Assembly (NCBI RefSeq): GCF_900103875.1
Contig: NZ_LT629705.1
Span: 4,597,001-4,661,000 of the forward strand
DNA from: Pseudomonas arsenicoxydans
GTDB taxonomy: Bacteria; Pseudomonadota; Gammaproteobacteria; Pseudomonadales; Pseudomonadaceae
Direction of reading: 5' to 3'
Length of the DNA: 64,000 bases
Part shown: piece by piece, positions 1 through 7,318 of the stretch
Layout of the letters: each line of letters starts with the position of its first letter
Numbering within the stretch: the first letter of the stretch is position 1
Notes under the pieces: generated by a model
What the model was told of the DNA's origin: nothing
Database searches by the model: none
The model's input: only the letters and a program-made list of their open reading frames with translations
Made by a program: the position numbers and the translations under genes

Positions 1-104
1 ATATGTCAAAGAGCCGGGTTATGGGTTACACCGCCTACCAAGCGAGCGATCAAGCATTTTTCGATGTGTTCGATAAACTGCGCGATATGAACTTGATCCC
101 ATAG
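1..104 (+). CDS. C-terminal end of an unidentified protein (5' end outside window)
   Basis: An open frame enters from the left edge and stops at TAG 102-104. About 33 residues are visible, ending in DKLRDMNLIP. It converges on the fluoride operon, whose last gene ends at 125. The visible tail is hydrophilic and aromatic-rich, with no motif that I recognise. Whether the ATG at position 3 is a start or an internal Met cannot be decided from the window, but a partial longer gene is more likely. Confidence 0.5.
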   Translation, partial: MSKSRVMGYTAYQASDQAFFDVFDKLRDMNLIP

Positions 105-124
105 GCCGTCTTATCTCCAAGGAG

Positions 125-463
125 TCAGGAAGGATTCGGGGGATTGGCCTTTTTGCCGACGGTGCCCATCTCGACAGGAGTTTTTATGTAGAACACAGAG
201 ATTTCTTCAGCTTCCAATCGCTTGAATAACCTCTCGGATTCGTCCTCGGTAATAGCCATTCGAATTTCCGTCGGCTGATCCGCCAGCTCAAAAAAGTGCG
301 ATGAGTGCAATTTCCCTGTGTGCCCAAATCCTTCAATTCCTGTGCAGAGGGTCGCACCGCGCAACCCCATCTCTTTAGCCACGTCGACGATCCATTCGCC
401 CAACATCTTTCCCTGATAACGACGGTTCTGCTGGGTAAAGAAAATTACTAGATAACCTTTCAT
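125..463 (-). CDS. DUF190 family protein of the fluoride operon
   Basis: This is a 112-aa soluble protein of the DUF190 family, which is commonly linked to crcB in fluoride operons and whose biochemical role is unknown. It begins MKGYLVIFFTQQ and carries the family core around GIEGFGHTGKLHS (about residues 40-50). It lies directly downstream of crcB and its ribosome site overlaps the crcB stop. I chose the ATG at 463 because GAGGAG sits 7 nt upstream of it. The in-frame ATG at 469 has almost no spacing to that site, and a longer frame to 487 runs into crcB. Expression should follow the riboswitch upstream of crcB. Confidence 0.85.
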   Translation of the reverse strand: MKGYLVIFFTQQNRRYQGKMLGEWIVDVAKEMGLRGATLCTGIEGFGHTGKLHSSHFFELADQPTEIRMAITEDESERLFKRLEAEEISVFYIKTPVEMGTVGKKANPPNPS

Positions 464-473
464 GTTCATCTCC

Positions 474-857
474 TCAGCGTGTGCCAATCATTTGATAGGA
501 CAGAAGCCCGGCAGCCGTCATCGCCAACGAACCTACGACATGCAATGAAACCGAGCCGAGCGCCCACAGCAGTCTGCCTTCCTGAATCAGGGCAACTGTT
601 TCAGCTGAAAAAGTGGAAAAGGTGGTCAGCCCCCCACAGAACCCCGTGATGATTAGCAGACGCCACTCAGGGCTTAGCGAGGGAGATGCGGCCAAAAATG
701 CTATGGCGAGGCCAATAATGTAGCCCCCGACCATATTGGCGACCACAGTGCCTGGGGGAATCGTAGGGAACAGCGCGTTGAGCTTCATGCCCAAGATCCA
801 GCGCAACCAAGCACCGAGGGATGCGCCGACGCCGATAACTAGAAGTGATTTCAGCAT
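474..857 (-). CDS. crcB: Fluoride ion exporter CrcB/FluC
   Basis: This is a 127-aa inner-membrane protein of the CrcB/Fluc family, which works as a dual-topology dimer and exports fluoride. Four hydrophobic segments are visible. Family signatures are [12 protein letters not shown] near the N terminus, NMVGGYIIG, and the Phe/Thr-rich [12 protein letters not shown] segment near residues 70-85 that lines the pore and binds Na+. The frame is open to 989, but the extension is Ser/Arg-rich and not membrane-like. The ATG at 857 gives the standard Fluc length. A fluoride riboswitch lies about 150 bp upstream and a DUF190 gene follows at once. Confidence 0.93.
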   Translation of the reverse strand: MLKSLLVIGVGASLGAWLRWILGMKLNALFPTIPPGTVVANMVGGYIIGLAIAFLAASPSLSPEWRLLIITGFCGGLTTFSTFSAETVALIQEGRLLWALGSVSLHVVGSLAMTAAGLLSYQMIGTR

Positions 858-949
858 GGATGCAAGTCTCCTCTGGGCAAGTAGTGCCGAGGAGGTGCTG
901 ATAACCGCACGCGGAGTGAGGGAGCTGATATGAGAATAGAGGTCACGAT

Positions 950-972
950 CCTGTCCTAAATTGGAGGACAGG
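950..972 (-). promoter_or_regulatory. Hairpin in the crcB leader, possible expression platform
   Basis: An 8-bp perfect stem, CCTGTCCT / AGGACAGG with a 7-nt loop, lies between the riboswitch aptamer and the crcB start. No U-tract follows it on the minus strand, so it is not an obvious intrinsic terminator. Nearby GGACAGGG segments (about 991-1000) could pair alternatively with one arm, which fits a switchable structure. That role is inference. Confidence 0.4.
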
Positions 973-1005
973 GAGACACACCTACGCACCCTGTCCAGGG
1001 TTCAC

Positions 1006-1052
1006 GTAGGCATCATCAGCACAAAGGCGGTTAAAGGAGGAATGCCATCTCC
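1006..1052 (-). promoter_or_regulatory. Fluoride riboswitch (crcB motif)
   Basis: The minus strand reads GGAGATGGCATTCCTCC, then AACCGCC, then GCTGATGATGCCTAC. These are the ordered conserved blocks of the fluoride (crcB) aptamer, including the pseudoknot-forming GAUGGCAUUCC segment and the 3' CUGAUGAUGCCUAC block. It sits in the leader of the crcB-DUF190 operon, as in many Pseudomonas. Fluoride binding is expected to permit expression of the exporter. Confidence 0.93.
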
Positions 1053-1140
1053 TGATTTCATCCTATAGCAGCGACGGCTGGATATTCAAGATACTAAGAA
1101 CACGAATTCCACCGAAGGTAATGCCGTTCAGTTGTACTGA

Positions 1141-1284
1141 CTGGCACTACGTCAGAATCTACCAGCTGGGTGGCTGATTTTGATGGTGATGGCCTTGGGG
1201 CTGATTGCCTTCTCGGCTTACAGTTTCTCTGAAGCTTTCTGGCGCAAGATAAATATGGATGTACCAGGAGTATCGAGACCCTAG
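1141..1284 (+). pseudogene. 3' remnant of a DUF1206 family membrane protein gene
   Basis: The frame starting at 1141 follows an in-frame TGA (1138-1140) and ends at TAG 1282-1284. It encodes a hydrophobic helix with GLIAFSAYSFSEAFWRKI followed by MDVPG. This resembles the last transmembrane segment and tail of DUF1206 proteins, whose usual length is about 270 aa. There is no start codon, ribosome site or earlier domain upstream, so it looks like a decayed 3' fragment between the fluoride operon and the hydrolase gene. Confidence 0.5.
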
Positions 1285-1316
1285 GGTGCAGCAATATTGG
1301 CGGCCAACTTCCCGGA

Positions 1317-2141
1317 TTAGAGCAGGCGTGGCCTTGGCCTGCCGCTGGCAATCATCGGCGCCGGTTCTTCATCATCGTGCTGCTGGCAGAGGAATTCTCG
1401 TATCAGTTCGGCAGTTCGCTGGGCACTGGTGACTACGAAAAAATGCCCCTCACCCTCCAGGACGTGCACTTCGGCACGGCGGATGGTGCGGCGCAGGATA
1501 TGCGCGTTGTACATCTGTACCAAGGTGTCGCGGTCGCCAGTGAGGATCAGCGTGCGTTGGCGCAGACGGAACAGCCGCAGCAGGCTTGTCCAGCCGACCA
1601 AGGCAGCGAGCTGATAGTAGTAGGTTCGCGGATTAACGGAGAGCATGCCTTTCACTACTCCAAAACGCAGCAGCGCCTGGATTGAATTGCGGGATCCCTC
1701 CTGCTTGCGGGACTTGGCACTTTTGCTTCTACCAAAAAACTCCAAGATGTCGGCGGGCTTCACTAGCACCACCGGGCCGGCGGAGGTCGCCGCGAGGATC
1801 AGCCGGCGCACCATGCTCGGGTGACGCAGGGCAAATTCTTGCGCCAATGCACCGCCCCAACTCACGCCGAACACATCGACTTGGTCGACTCCCAACTGCT
1901 TCAGCATCTCGGCGATCAAGTCGGCATGGCGCGGCAGACGCATCGGCCAGCGGGGCATTTGCGATTTGCCGACTCCTGGCATGTCCAACGTAATGGTCAT
2001 GAAGTCCCCAAGTTCTTCGCGCAGCGAATCGAAGGTACGGATCAAGCCACCCAAGCCATTGAGCAGGAGCAGGGGCGAACCTTGACCACTGATCGAAACG
2101 TTCAACTGCAAGTCTTTAATGGTCAGTTTGCGCGTTGTCAT
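1317..2141 (-). CDS. Alpha/beta hydrolase, PHA-depolymerase-like
   Basis: This is a 274-aa alpha/beta hydrolase fold protein. The nucleophile elbow is GVSWGG with Ser at about residue 94, the acid is in TGDRDTLV, and the catalytic His is in EGEGHFF near the C terminus. The oxyanion region LLNGLGG is also present. Similar proteins in Pseudomonas are annotated as intracellular poly(3-hydroxyalkanoate) depolymerase-like or generic hydrolases. The true ester substrate cannot be read from sequence. I chose the ATG at 2141 (MTTRKLTIKDLQL) because AGGG lies upstream, rather than an in-frame start at 2159. The IS66 element is inserted about 70 bp upstream and may have separated it from its promoter. 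Confidence 0.75.
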   Translation of the reverse strand: MTTRKLTIKDLQLNVSISGQGSPLLLLNGLGGLIRTFDSLREELGDFMTITLDMPGVGKSQMPRWPMRLPRHADLIAEMLKQLGVDQVDVFGVSWGGALAQEFALRHPSMVRRLILAATSAGPVVLVKPADILEFFGRSKSAKSRKQEGSRNSIQALLRFGVVKGMLSVNPRTYYYQLAALVGWTSLLRLFRLRQRTLILTGDRDTLVQMYNAHILRRTIRRAEVHVLEGEGHFFVVTSAQRTAELIREFLCQQHDDEEPAPMIASGRPRPRLL

Positions 2142-2201
2142 CGTTTTCCCTTGCTGCACGTGGCTGAGATAGCAACGGTCGATAAGACACTAATAAAGGA
2201 A

Positions 2202-2209
2202 CCCCTATC
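2202..2209. repeat. Left target-site duplication of IS66 element
   Basis: CCCCTATC lies directly outside the left end of the IS and is repeated exactly at 5081-5088. An 8-bp duplication is the size known for the IS66 family. Confidence 0.9.
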
Positions 2210-2238
2210 GTAACCGTCCGGGCAACACACCTTCCTGA
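2210..2238 (+). repeat. IS66 left inverted repeat
   Basis: This 29-bp terminal repeat pairs with 5052-5080. It begins with the GTAA characteristic of IS66 ends. Confidence 0.9.
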
Positions 2239-2262
2239 CACCGTCGCTTGAGGCGATGGTGT

Positions 2263-2287
2263 CCACCTAAATTTAAGTGGACACCAT
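2263..2287. repeat. Perfect-stem hairpin near the IS66 left end
   Basis: GTGTCCACCT and its inverse surround an AAATT centre just upstream of tnpA, forming a GC-rich stem. It could shield tnpA translation from outside transcription, as leader hairpins do in some insertion sequences. That function is inference. Confidence 0.4.
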
Positions 2288-2313
2288 TTTTAGCCTTTTT
2301 TAAGCGGACGCCC

Positions 2314-2646
2314 ATGCCACAAGAACGCCGTTCCTATTCCAAGTCCTTCAAGGCTCAGGTCATTGCCGAGTGCGCCCAGCCTGACACCTCAATTGCCAAT
2401 GTCGCTTTGACCCACAATCTCAATGCCAACCTCGTCCATAAATGGATTCGGGTGCATGCGCAGAAAAATCTGGCACTGCAAACTGCCTTTATTCCGGTCA
2501 AGCCATTGCCTTCGACAGCGGCACCTCAAGTTCTTCCGGCCACGATTCGAATCGAAGTGCCTCATTCAAAAGGCGTAGTCGTGGTGAGTTGGCCGGCAGA
2601 AAATGCAGCGGCATGCTCCGCTTTCCTGCGAGACCTGCTGCGATGA
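2314..2646 (+). CDS. tnpA: IS66 TnpA (helix-turn-helix accessory protein)
   Basis: This 110-aa protein begins MPQERRSYSKSFKAQVIAEC. That is the IS3/IS66 orfA-type helix-turn-helix start (KSFKAQVI...ANVALTHNLNANLVHKWI). It is one of the three IS66 proteins needed for transposition. Its own in-frame upstream extension to 2248 lies inside the hairpin and is unlikely to be translated. The stop overlaps the tnpB start (ATGA), which indicates translational coupling. Confidence 0.85.
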   Translation: MPQERRSYSKSFKAQVIAECAQPDTSIANVALTHNLNANLVHKWIRVHAQKNLALQTAFIPVKPLPSTAAPQVLPATIRIEVPHSKGVVVVSWPAENAAACSAFLRDLLR

Positions 2647-2978
2647 TTCGCATCGACACCATCTGGCTCGCCACCGAGCCCATGGACATGCGTGCCGGCA
2701 CTGAAACCGCGCTCGCACGAGTTGTCGCGGTGTTCGGTGCGGCGAAGCCGCATTGTGCATATCTGTTCGCCAACCGCCGCGCCAATCGTATGAAAGTGTT
2801 GGTGCATGACGGTGTGGGGATTTGGCTTGCCGCCCGGCGCTTGAATCAAGGACGCTTCATTTGGCCAGGCGTGCGACACGGCTCTGAAGTCGAGTTGGAT
2901 GCCGAGCAACTTCAGGCTTTGGTTCTCGGTTTGCCTTGGCAACGCGTCGGTTCCGGAGGAGCCATCACGGTGCTCTAA
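2643..2978 (+). CDS. tnpB: IS66 TnpB (Orf2 family)
   Basis: This 111-aa protein begins MIRIDTIWLATEPMDMRAGT and contains the family signature GAAKPHCAYLFANRRANRMKV, followed by DGVGIWLAARRLNQGRF. This matches the IS66 Orf2/TnpB family, which is required for transposition and whose mechanism is poorly known. It overlaps tnpA by 4 bp and is followed after 83 bp by tnpC. Confidence 0.9.
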   Translation: MIRIDTIWLATEPMDMRAGTETALARVVAVFGAAKPHCAYLFANRRANRMKVLVHDGVGIWLAARRLNQGRFIWPGVRHGSEVELDAEQLQALVLGLPWQRVGSGGAITVL

Positions 2979-3061
2979 CTCGTCTGCCATGGCGCGCTTG
3001 CCAGTGCAATTGGCCCATCAGTCTATCGTCGCCACCAGCCCTCTCTGGCAGAATCTGCGGC

Positions 3062-4591
3062 ATGCCTTCGCATCCCAATCTCGATCATTTAAACCCTGAA
3101 CAACTGCGTGCCTTGGCGGCGCAGTTGATCCAGCGCGTCGAGACGATGGACAAGCAAATCACTCATCACAAGTCGGTCAACGAGAAACTGGCCCACGAGA
3201 TCGCGCTGCTCAAACGCTTCAAGTTTGCCAAGCGCAGCGAGCAGTTGAACCCGGATCAAGCCAGCCTGCTCGACGACTTGATCGATACGGATATCGCCGC
3301 TATCGAAGCCGAACTTGAGGCGCTGCAACCGGCACCTGTCGAAGCCAAAGTGCGCCAGCAACCCAAGCGCGCGCAGCTGCCACCGCAGTTTCCTCGCACG
3401 CTGATCCATCACGAACCGGACAACAGCCACTGCCAGTGCGGCTGCGCCCTCAAGCGCATCGGCGAAGATGCCAGCGAAAAGCTCGACTACACGCCCGGCG
3501 TGTTCACCGTCGAGCGCCACATCCGTGGAAAGTGGGCCTGCGAACAGTGCGAAACGCTGATACAGGCGCCGGTACCGCCGCATGTCATCGACAAAGGCAT
3601 CCCTACAGCGGGCCTGCTGGCCCACATCATGGTGGCCAAGTTCGCCGACCATCTGCCGCTGTATCGCCAAGAGAAAATCTTCGGCCGCGCTGGGCTGCCC
3701 ATCGCCCGTTCGACCTTGGCGCAGTGGGTGGGCAACTGCGGCGTGCAATTACAGCCGCTGGTTGATGCGCTGCGCGAAGCCGTGCTGACGCACGGCGTCG
3801 TTCAGGCTGACGAAACGCCGGTGCAAATGCTGACGCCTGGCGCGAAGAAAACTCATCGTGCCTATGTCTGGGCCTATGCCACCAGCCAGTTCTCAGACCT
3901 GGCGGCGGTCGTTTACGACTTCAGCCCGAGCCGCGCAGGCGAACATGCCCGAGCCTTCCTCGGCAAATGGAACGGCAAGCTGGTCTGCGATGACTTCGCT
4001 GGCTACAAGGCAGGCTTCGAACTGGGCGTTACGGAGATCGGCTGCATGGCTCATGCGCGCCGCAAGTTCTTCGATTTGCACGCGACTAACAAGAGCCTGA
4101 TCGCCGAAAAAGCACTGCACTACATCGCGGCGTTGTACGAAGTCGAACGCGAAGTTAGGGAAGTGGAGCCAGGTGACCGGCAGCGAATACGACGAGAAAA
4201 AGCAGCGCCAATCCTCAACGCACTTCATACCTGGATGACGGCCCAAAGGCAGCTCGTTCCCGAGGGCTCGGCCATCGCCAAGGCCTTGGATTACAGCCTC
4301 AAACGCTGGATAGCGCTGACGCGCTATCTCGATGACAGCGCTGTGCCCATTGATAATAATTGGTGCGAGAACCAAATCCGACCGTGGGCACTTGGGCGCT
4401 CAAACTGGCTGTTTGCAGGTTCGTTACGCAGTGGTAAACGCGCAGCTGCGATCATGAGTTTGATCCAGTCGGCACGGCTCAACGGGCATGATCCGTATGC
4501 TTACCTGAAGGACGTTCTAGCGCGCCTGCCGACGCAGCGGGCGAGTGAGATTACCGAGCTGCTGCCGCATAACTGGACTCCCGCCAAATAA
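3062..4591 (+). CDS. tnpC: IS66 TnpC, DDE transposase
   Basis: This 509-aa transposase has an N-terminal coiled coil with the IS66 LKRFKFAKRSEQL motif (about residues 50-65). A Zn-binding CQCG...C..C region follows (about 120-165), then the DDE core. The core has Asp in VQADETPVQ, Asp in KLVCDDFAGYK and Glu in NNWCENQIRPWALGRSNWLFAGS. The usual C-terminal IS66 tail (SLIQSARLNGHDPYAYLKDVL) is present. I chose the ATG at 3062 because the extension to 2936 overlaps tnpB and is not protein-like. Confidence 0.93.
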   Translation: MPSHPNLDHLNPEQLRALAAQLIQRVETMDKQITHHKSVNEKLAHEIALLKRFKFAKRSEQLNPDQASLLDDLIDTDIAAIEAELEALQPAPVEAKVRQQPKRAQLPPQFPRTLIHHEPDNSHCQCGCALKRIGEDASEKLDYTPGVFTVERHIRGKWACEQCETLIQAPVPPHVIDKGIPTAGLLAHIMVAKFADHLPLYRQEKIFGRAGLPIARSTLAQWVGNCGVQLQPLVDALREAVLTHGVVQADETPVQMLTPGAKKTHRAYVWAYATSQFSDLAAVVYDFSPSRAGEHARAFLGKWNGKLVCDDFAGYKAGFELGVTEIGCMAHARRKFFDLHATNKSLIAEKALHYIAALYEVEREVREVEPGDRQRIRREKAAPILNALHTWMTAQRQLVPEGSAIAKALDYSLKRWIALTRYLDDSAVPIDNNWCENQIRPWALGRSNWLFAGSLRSGKRAAAIMSLIQSARLNGHDPYAYLKDVLARLPTQRASEITELLPHNWTPAK

Positions 4592-4645
4592 CGTAAGCTG
4601 GGATATATGGATGCTCACGTTGAAACTCCACATGGAAGACTTGGA

Positions 4646-5011
4646 ATGACTAGAATTATTGAAATCCTGATGTACACCTTAAAGCCAGGATCGGGATTGG
4701 ATTTTCATCGAATAATGCAGAATGTAAGTGTTCCGCTTCACATAGAAGCTGGCATAGATGTCGTTTCTTATGGCGGCTCATTACATGATTGTGACAGCTA
4801 TCACCTGATTCGCTCTTATGAAAGCGAGAGCCATCGCCTAGCATCTCAAGATATTTTTTATGCAAGCGCTGCCTGGAAACTGGGCCCGCGAGCAGACATT
4901 ATCAGTCGGATTGAAGTCAGTACAACGACAGTTATGGCGTTCACTCAAGACGTAATTGATGCAATCAGAGCTTCCGTAGATCTATCTAAAGCCGATGCTC
5001 AATCAGCGTAG
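4646..5011 (+). CDS. NIPSNAP/ABM-like small protein, IS66 passenger
   Basis: This is a 121-aa protein beginning MTRIIEILMYTLKPGSG. It has the ferredoxin-like alpha+beta pattern of NIPSNAP or antibiotic-biosynthesis-monooxygenase proteins (first strand, LKPGSGLDFHRIM helix, then SYGGSLHDCDSYHLIRSYES). The ATG at 4646 has GGAAGA 6 nt upstream and is preferred over the in-frame ATG at 4607. It lies inside the right inverted repeat of the IS66 element, so it moves with it. Its base composition is clearly more AT-rich than tnpC, suggesting a separate origin. Catalytic function is unknown. Confidence 0.65.
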   Translation: MTRIIEILMYTLKPGSGLDFHRIMQNVSVPLHIEAGIDVVSYGGSLHDCDSYHLIRSYESESHRLASQDIFYASAAWKLGPRADIISRIEVSTTTVMAFTQDVIDAIRASVDLSKADAQSA

Positions 5012-5051
5012 CCATCGGCAAAGACAGACCCCGTAGTCTTAAACGCTGGGA

Positions 5052-5080
5052 TCAGGAAGGTGTGTTAGCCGGACGCTTAC
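5052..5080 (-). repeat. IS66 right inverted repeat
   Basis: TCAGGAAGGTGTGTTAGCCG and the following GACGCTTAC are the inverse of the left end, with three mismatches over 29 bp. The exact duplication CCCCTATC follows at 5081-5088. Confidence 0.9.
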
Positions 5081-5088
5081 CCCCTATC
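5081..5088. repeat. Right target-site duplication of IS66 element
   Basis: CCCCTATC is identical to 2202-2209 and directly abuts the right inverted repeat. Confidence 0.9.
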
Positions 5089-5142
5089 CTTGCTCGGCGC
5101 CTAACGGTTGCCCCCCTTTGATTCGAGAGCCAGGAAATGCAT

Positions 5143-5265
5143 ATGACCGAGACAACCCAAGTCATGGAAGCGTTGTCGGCCAACGAAGCCAATCTAAAAC
5201 TTTGTGAAGGCTGGTCTTTGATATCGGTGGTTGTCACAACACATCTTAATGGGAGGGGATTTTGA
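5143..5265 (+). CDS. 40-aa small protein, resembles DUF1737/DUF4177-type peptides
   Basis: An ATG at 5143 with AGGA 7 nt upstream opens a 40-residue frame beginning MTETTQVMEALSANEANLKL. The segment CEGWSLISVVVTTHLNG resembles the 'GWELVAVV' core of DUF1737/DUF4177 mini-proteins. Its stop overlaps the TTG start of the next gene (TTGA), which argues that both are translated as a coupled pair. Function is unknown and the family match is tentative. Confidence 0.45.
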   Translation: MTETTQVMEALSANEANLKLCEGWSLISVVVTTHLNGRGF

Positions 5266-5498
5266 CTTATCTGGATTGGGTTCAATGGCCGGCGATGCTT
5301 GTCACTGTGCTTGCTGCATGGTTGATCGGGTCTCAACAGCCGTCGAGACGAATGACTGGCTTTGTATGCTTCATTTTGAGCAATGTGCTGTGGGTGATTT
5401 GGGGTTCGTACGCTGAAGCCTACGCGCTCATTCTCTTGCAGATTTGCCTGTGCCTCATGAACCTTCGCGGGTTTAAGAAGAACCTGAAAGACCAGTAA
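5262..5498 (+). CDS. Small three-helix membrane protein
   Basis: This is a 78-aa protein starting at TTG 5262, with GGGAGG about 6 nt upstream. Three hydrophobic helices are visible: WPAMLVTVLAAWLIGS, GFVCFILSNVLWVIWGS and AYALILLQICLCLMNLRG. The WxxWG and LQxxLxxLNxRG pattern recalls one half of PnuC/SWEET-like transporters, but the identification is only by eye. It is coupled to the preceding 40-aa frame. Confidence 0.6.
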   Translation: MTYLDWVQWPAMLVTVLAAWLIGSQQPSRRMTGFVCFILSNVLWVIWGSYAEAYALILLQICLCLMNLRGFKKNLKDQ

Positions 5499-5625
5499 AC
5501 AAGAGTGAAGCGGATCCCTGTTTCTCTATGGTTTGAATCCTCGGCAACTGCCGCGCAGCAGCTCTTGCATTCGCCAGTGGAGCACCGTGACGAAGCTGCG
5601 CTCGCTGAAGTAGTCGAGAAATGTG

Positions 5626-7236
5626 TTACCACACAGCAATATGGGAATCGGCTCGCGGCTCAGTACCACCGCACAGCACACCGGTGTCCGGGTCCCGAAT
5701 GATGATCTGCCCTCGCCCATAGTTGATCAGGTCGCAATCGACCTGAATCCGGTGTCCGCGCCGCGCCAGCGAAGCCGCCAGATCCCGAGACGCTCCCTGC
5801 TCAATGCCGACCTTCATTTCTCCAAGCCATTGCCACCGAGGGGCGTCCAGCGCGGCTTGTGGGTTAAGACCAAAATCCACCAGGTTCATGACCATCTGCA
5901 CATGGCCTTGGGGCTGCATGTAGCCGCCCATGACGCCGAACGGTCCCACCGGCGCGTCGCCTTGACTGATGAAACCGGGAATGATGGTGTGAAAGGTTTT
6001 TTTGCCCGGTGCCAGGCAGTTGGCGTGGTCAGGATCGAGACTGAACTCCTGTCCGCGGTTCTGCAAGGCGATGCCGCTGTCTGGCAGTACCACGCCGGAA
6101 CCGAAGCCGTGGTAGTTGCTCTGGATGAAAGACACCATGTTGCCCTCCTCATCCGCCGTGGCCAGGTAAACCGTGCCGCTGGCATGGGGATCACCGGGAT
6201 TAGGTTCTCGCGCCTGATCAGTGATCTGTTCGCGACGTTGGCGGCTGTAGGCATCGCTGAGAAGATCAGCCACCGCCACACGCATGTGCAGTGGATCGGT
6301 GATGTAATGCAGGCCGTCGCTGTAAGCCAGCTTCATGGCTTCCAGTTGACGATGCCAGGTCTGCTGGCTGTCGCGGTGATCGAAGTCAAAGCCCTCAAGG
6401 ATTTTCAGGGTCATCAGGGCGACTAATCCTTGCCCGCTTGGGGGGATTTCCCACACATCGTAGCCACGATAGTTGATGCTGATCGGGTCCACCCATTGGG
6501 CGCGATAGTCTTGCAGGTCACTGGCGCGCAGGTAACCGCCGGTGGCGCGGGAATGGGCATCCAGCCGCTTAGCCAATGCGCCGCGATAGAAGCTTTCACC
6601 CTCGGTGTCAGCCAGCTCTTGCAGCGTTCGGGCTTGCGCCGGGTTGCGGAATATTTCACCGGCCTTGGGTGCACGGCCATCGATCAGGAACGTGTCGAAC
6701 CAAGCGTCGAGCACTGGGTCTCGATGGGGGCTGAATTCATCCAGAGCAGTCTGCCATTGTCGAGCGACCACCGGAGACAGTGGAAAGCCATCCCTGGCCA
6801 GACTGATCGCGGGCTGCAGCAACTCGGCAAAGGGCAGCTTGCCGAACCGTTTGGAGAGCTCCGCCCAGGCCGACGGGCAACCGGGCACCGTCACCGGCGT
6901 CCAGCCATACAGCGGCATCTGCTCGTGACCGCCCGCCTTGACCGCATCGATTGTCAGCGCTGCCGGCGCCTGGCCATTGCCGTTCAGCCCATGCAATTGG
7001 CCTTTGCTCCAGACCAGAGCAAAGGCGTCGCCGCCCAAGCCGCAGCCGGTAGGTTCAACCACCGTCAGCGCTGCCGCCGTGGCGATCGCGGCATCAATGG
7101 CATTGCCACCATTGCGCATGATTTCGATACCGGCTTCGGCGGCCAGAGGCTGTGAGGCCGCGACCATGCCACGCCGGGCAAACACACTCTGACGTTGCGA
7201 CGGATAGGGATATTCGTGGGCGGAAAATTTCAACAT
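5626..7236 (-). CDS. ggt: Gamma-glutamyltransferase family protein
   Basis: This is a 536-aa Ntn-hydrolase of the gamma-glutamyltranspeptidase family, normally self-cleaved into two subunits. The nucleophilic Thr is in SGTVYLATAD at about residue 355. The N-terminal GGNAIDAAIAT motif and the C-terminal GVMGGYMQPQGHVQ and GGTEPRADSH motifs are present. No clear Sec signal is seen (start MLKFSAHEYPYP), so it may be cytoplasmic like the GGT-like acylases. I chose the ATG at 7236, with GGAAGAGC upstream, over a TTG at 7257. It is the last gene of a minus-strand set with an amino-acid ABC importer, which suggests uptake and hydrolysis of gamma-glutamyl compounds. The substrate is not proven. Confidence 0.88.
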   Translation of the reverse strand: MLKFSAHEYPYPSQRQSVFARRGMVAASQPLAAEAGIEIMRNGGNAIDAAIATAAALTVVEPTGCGLGGDAFALVWSKGQLHGLNGNGQAPAALTIDAVKAGGHEQMPLYGWTPVTVPGCPSAWAELSKRFGKLPFAELLQPAISLARDGFPLSPVVARQWQTALDEFSPHRDPVLDAWFDTFLIDGRAPKAGEIFRNPAQARTLQELADTEGESFYRGALAKRLDAHSRATGGYLRASDLQDYRAQWVDPISINYRGYDVWEIPPSGQGLVALMTLKILEGFDFDHRDSQQTWHRQLEAMKLAYSDGLHYITDPLHMRVAVADLLSDAYSRQRREQITDQAREPNPGDPHASGTVYLATADEEGNMVSFIQSNYHGFGSGVVLPDSGIALQNRGQEFSLDPDHANCLAPGKKTFHTIIPGFISQGDAPVGPFGVMGGYMQPQGHVQMVMNLVDFGLNPQAALDAPRWQWLGEMKVGIEQGASRDLAASLARRGHRIQVDCDLINYGRGQIIIRDPDTGVLCGGTEPRADSHIAVW

Positions 7237-7318
7237 GGCAAAAGCTCTTCCAAACAAGGATTCATTGGCAGCAGGTGTCCGGTTCCATGCCGGGTGAAAA
7301 AAGCCCCGACTGAGAAGG

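Larger units (their letters stand above)
2210..5080 (+). mobile_element. Complete IS66-family insertion sequence with passenger gene (2871 bp)
   Basis: The ends are imperfect inverted repeats. The left begins GTAACCGTCCGGGCAACACA (2210 onward) and the right, read inward, begins GTAAGCGTCCGGCTAACACA. About 26 of 29 positions match. The element is flanked by an exact 8-bp duplication. It carries tnpA, tnpB and tnpC in overlapping or closely spaced order, and a fourth gene (NIPSNAP-like) between tnpC and the right end. All frames are intact, so it appears to be recently acquired and potentially active. Confidence 0.95.

Noticed and set aside
1094..1351. 85-aa minus-strand open frame
   Set aside because: It overlaps the hydrolase end and the DUF1206 remnant, is Ser/Arg/Pro-rich and has no ribosome site.
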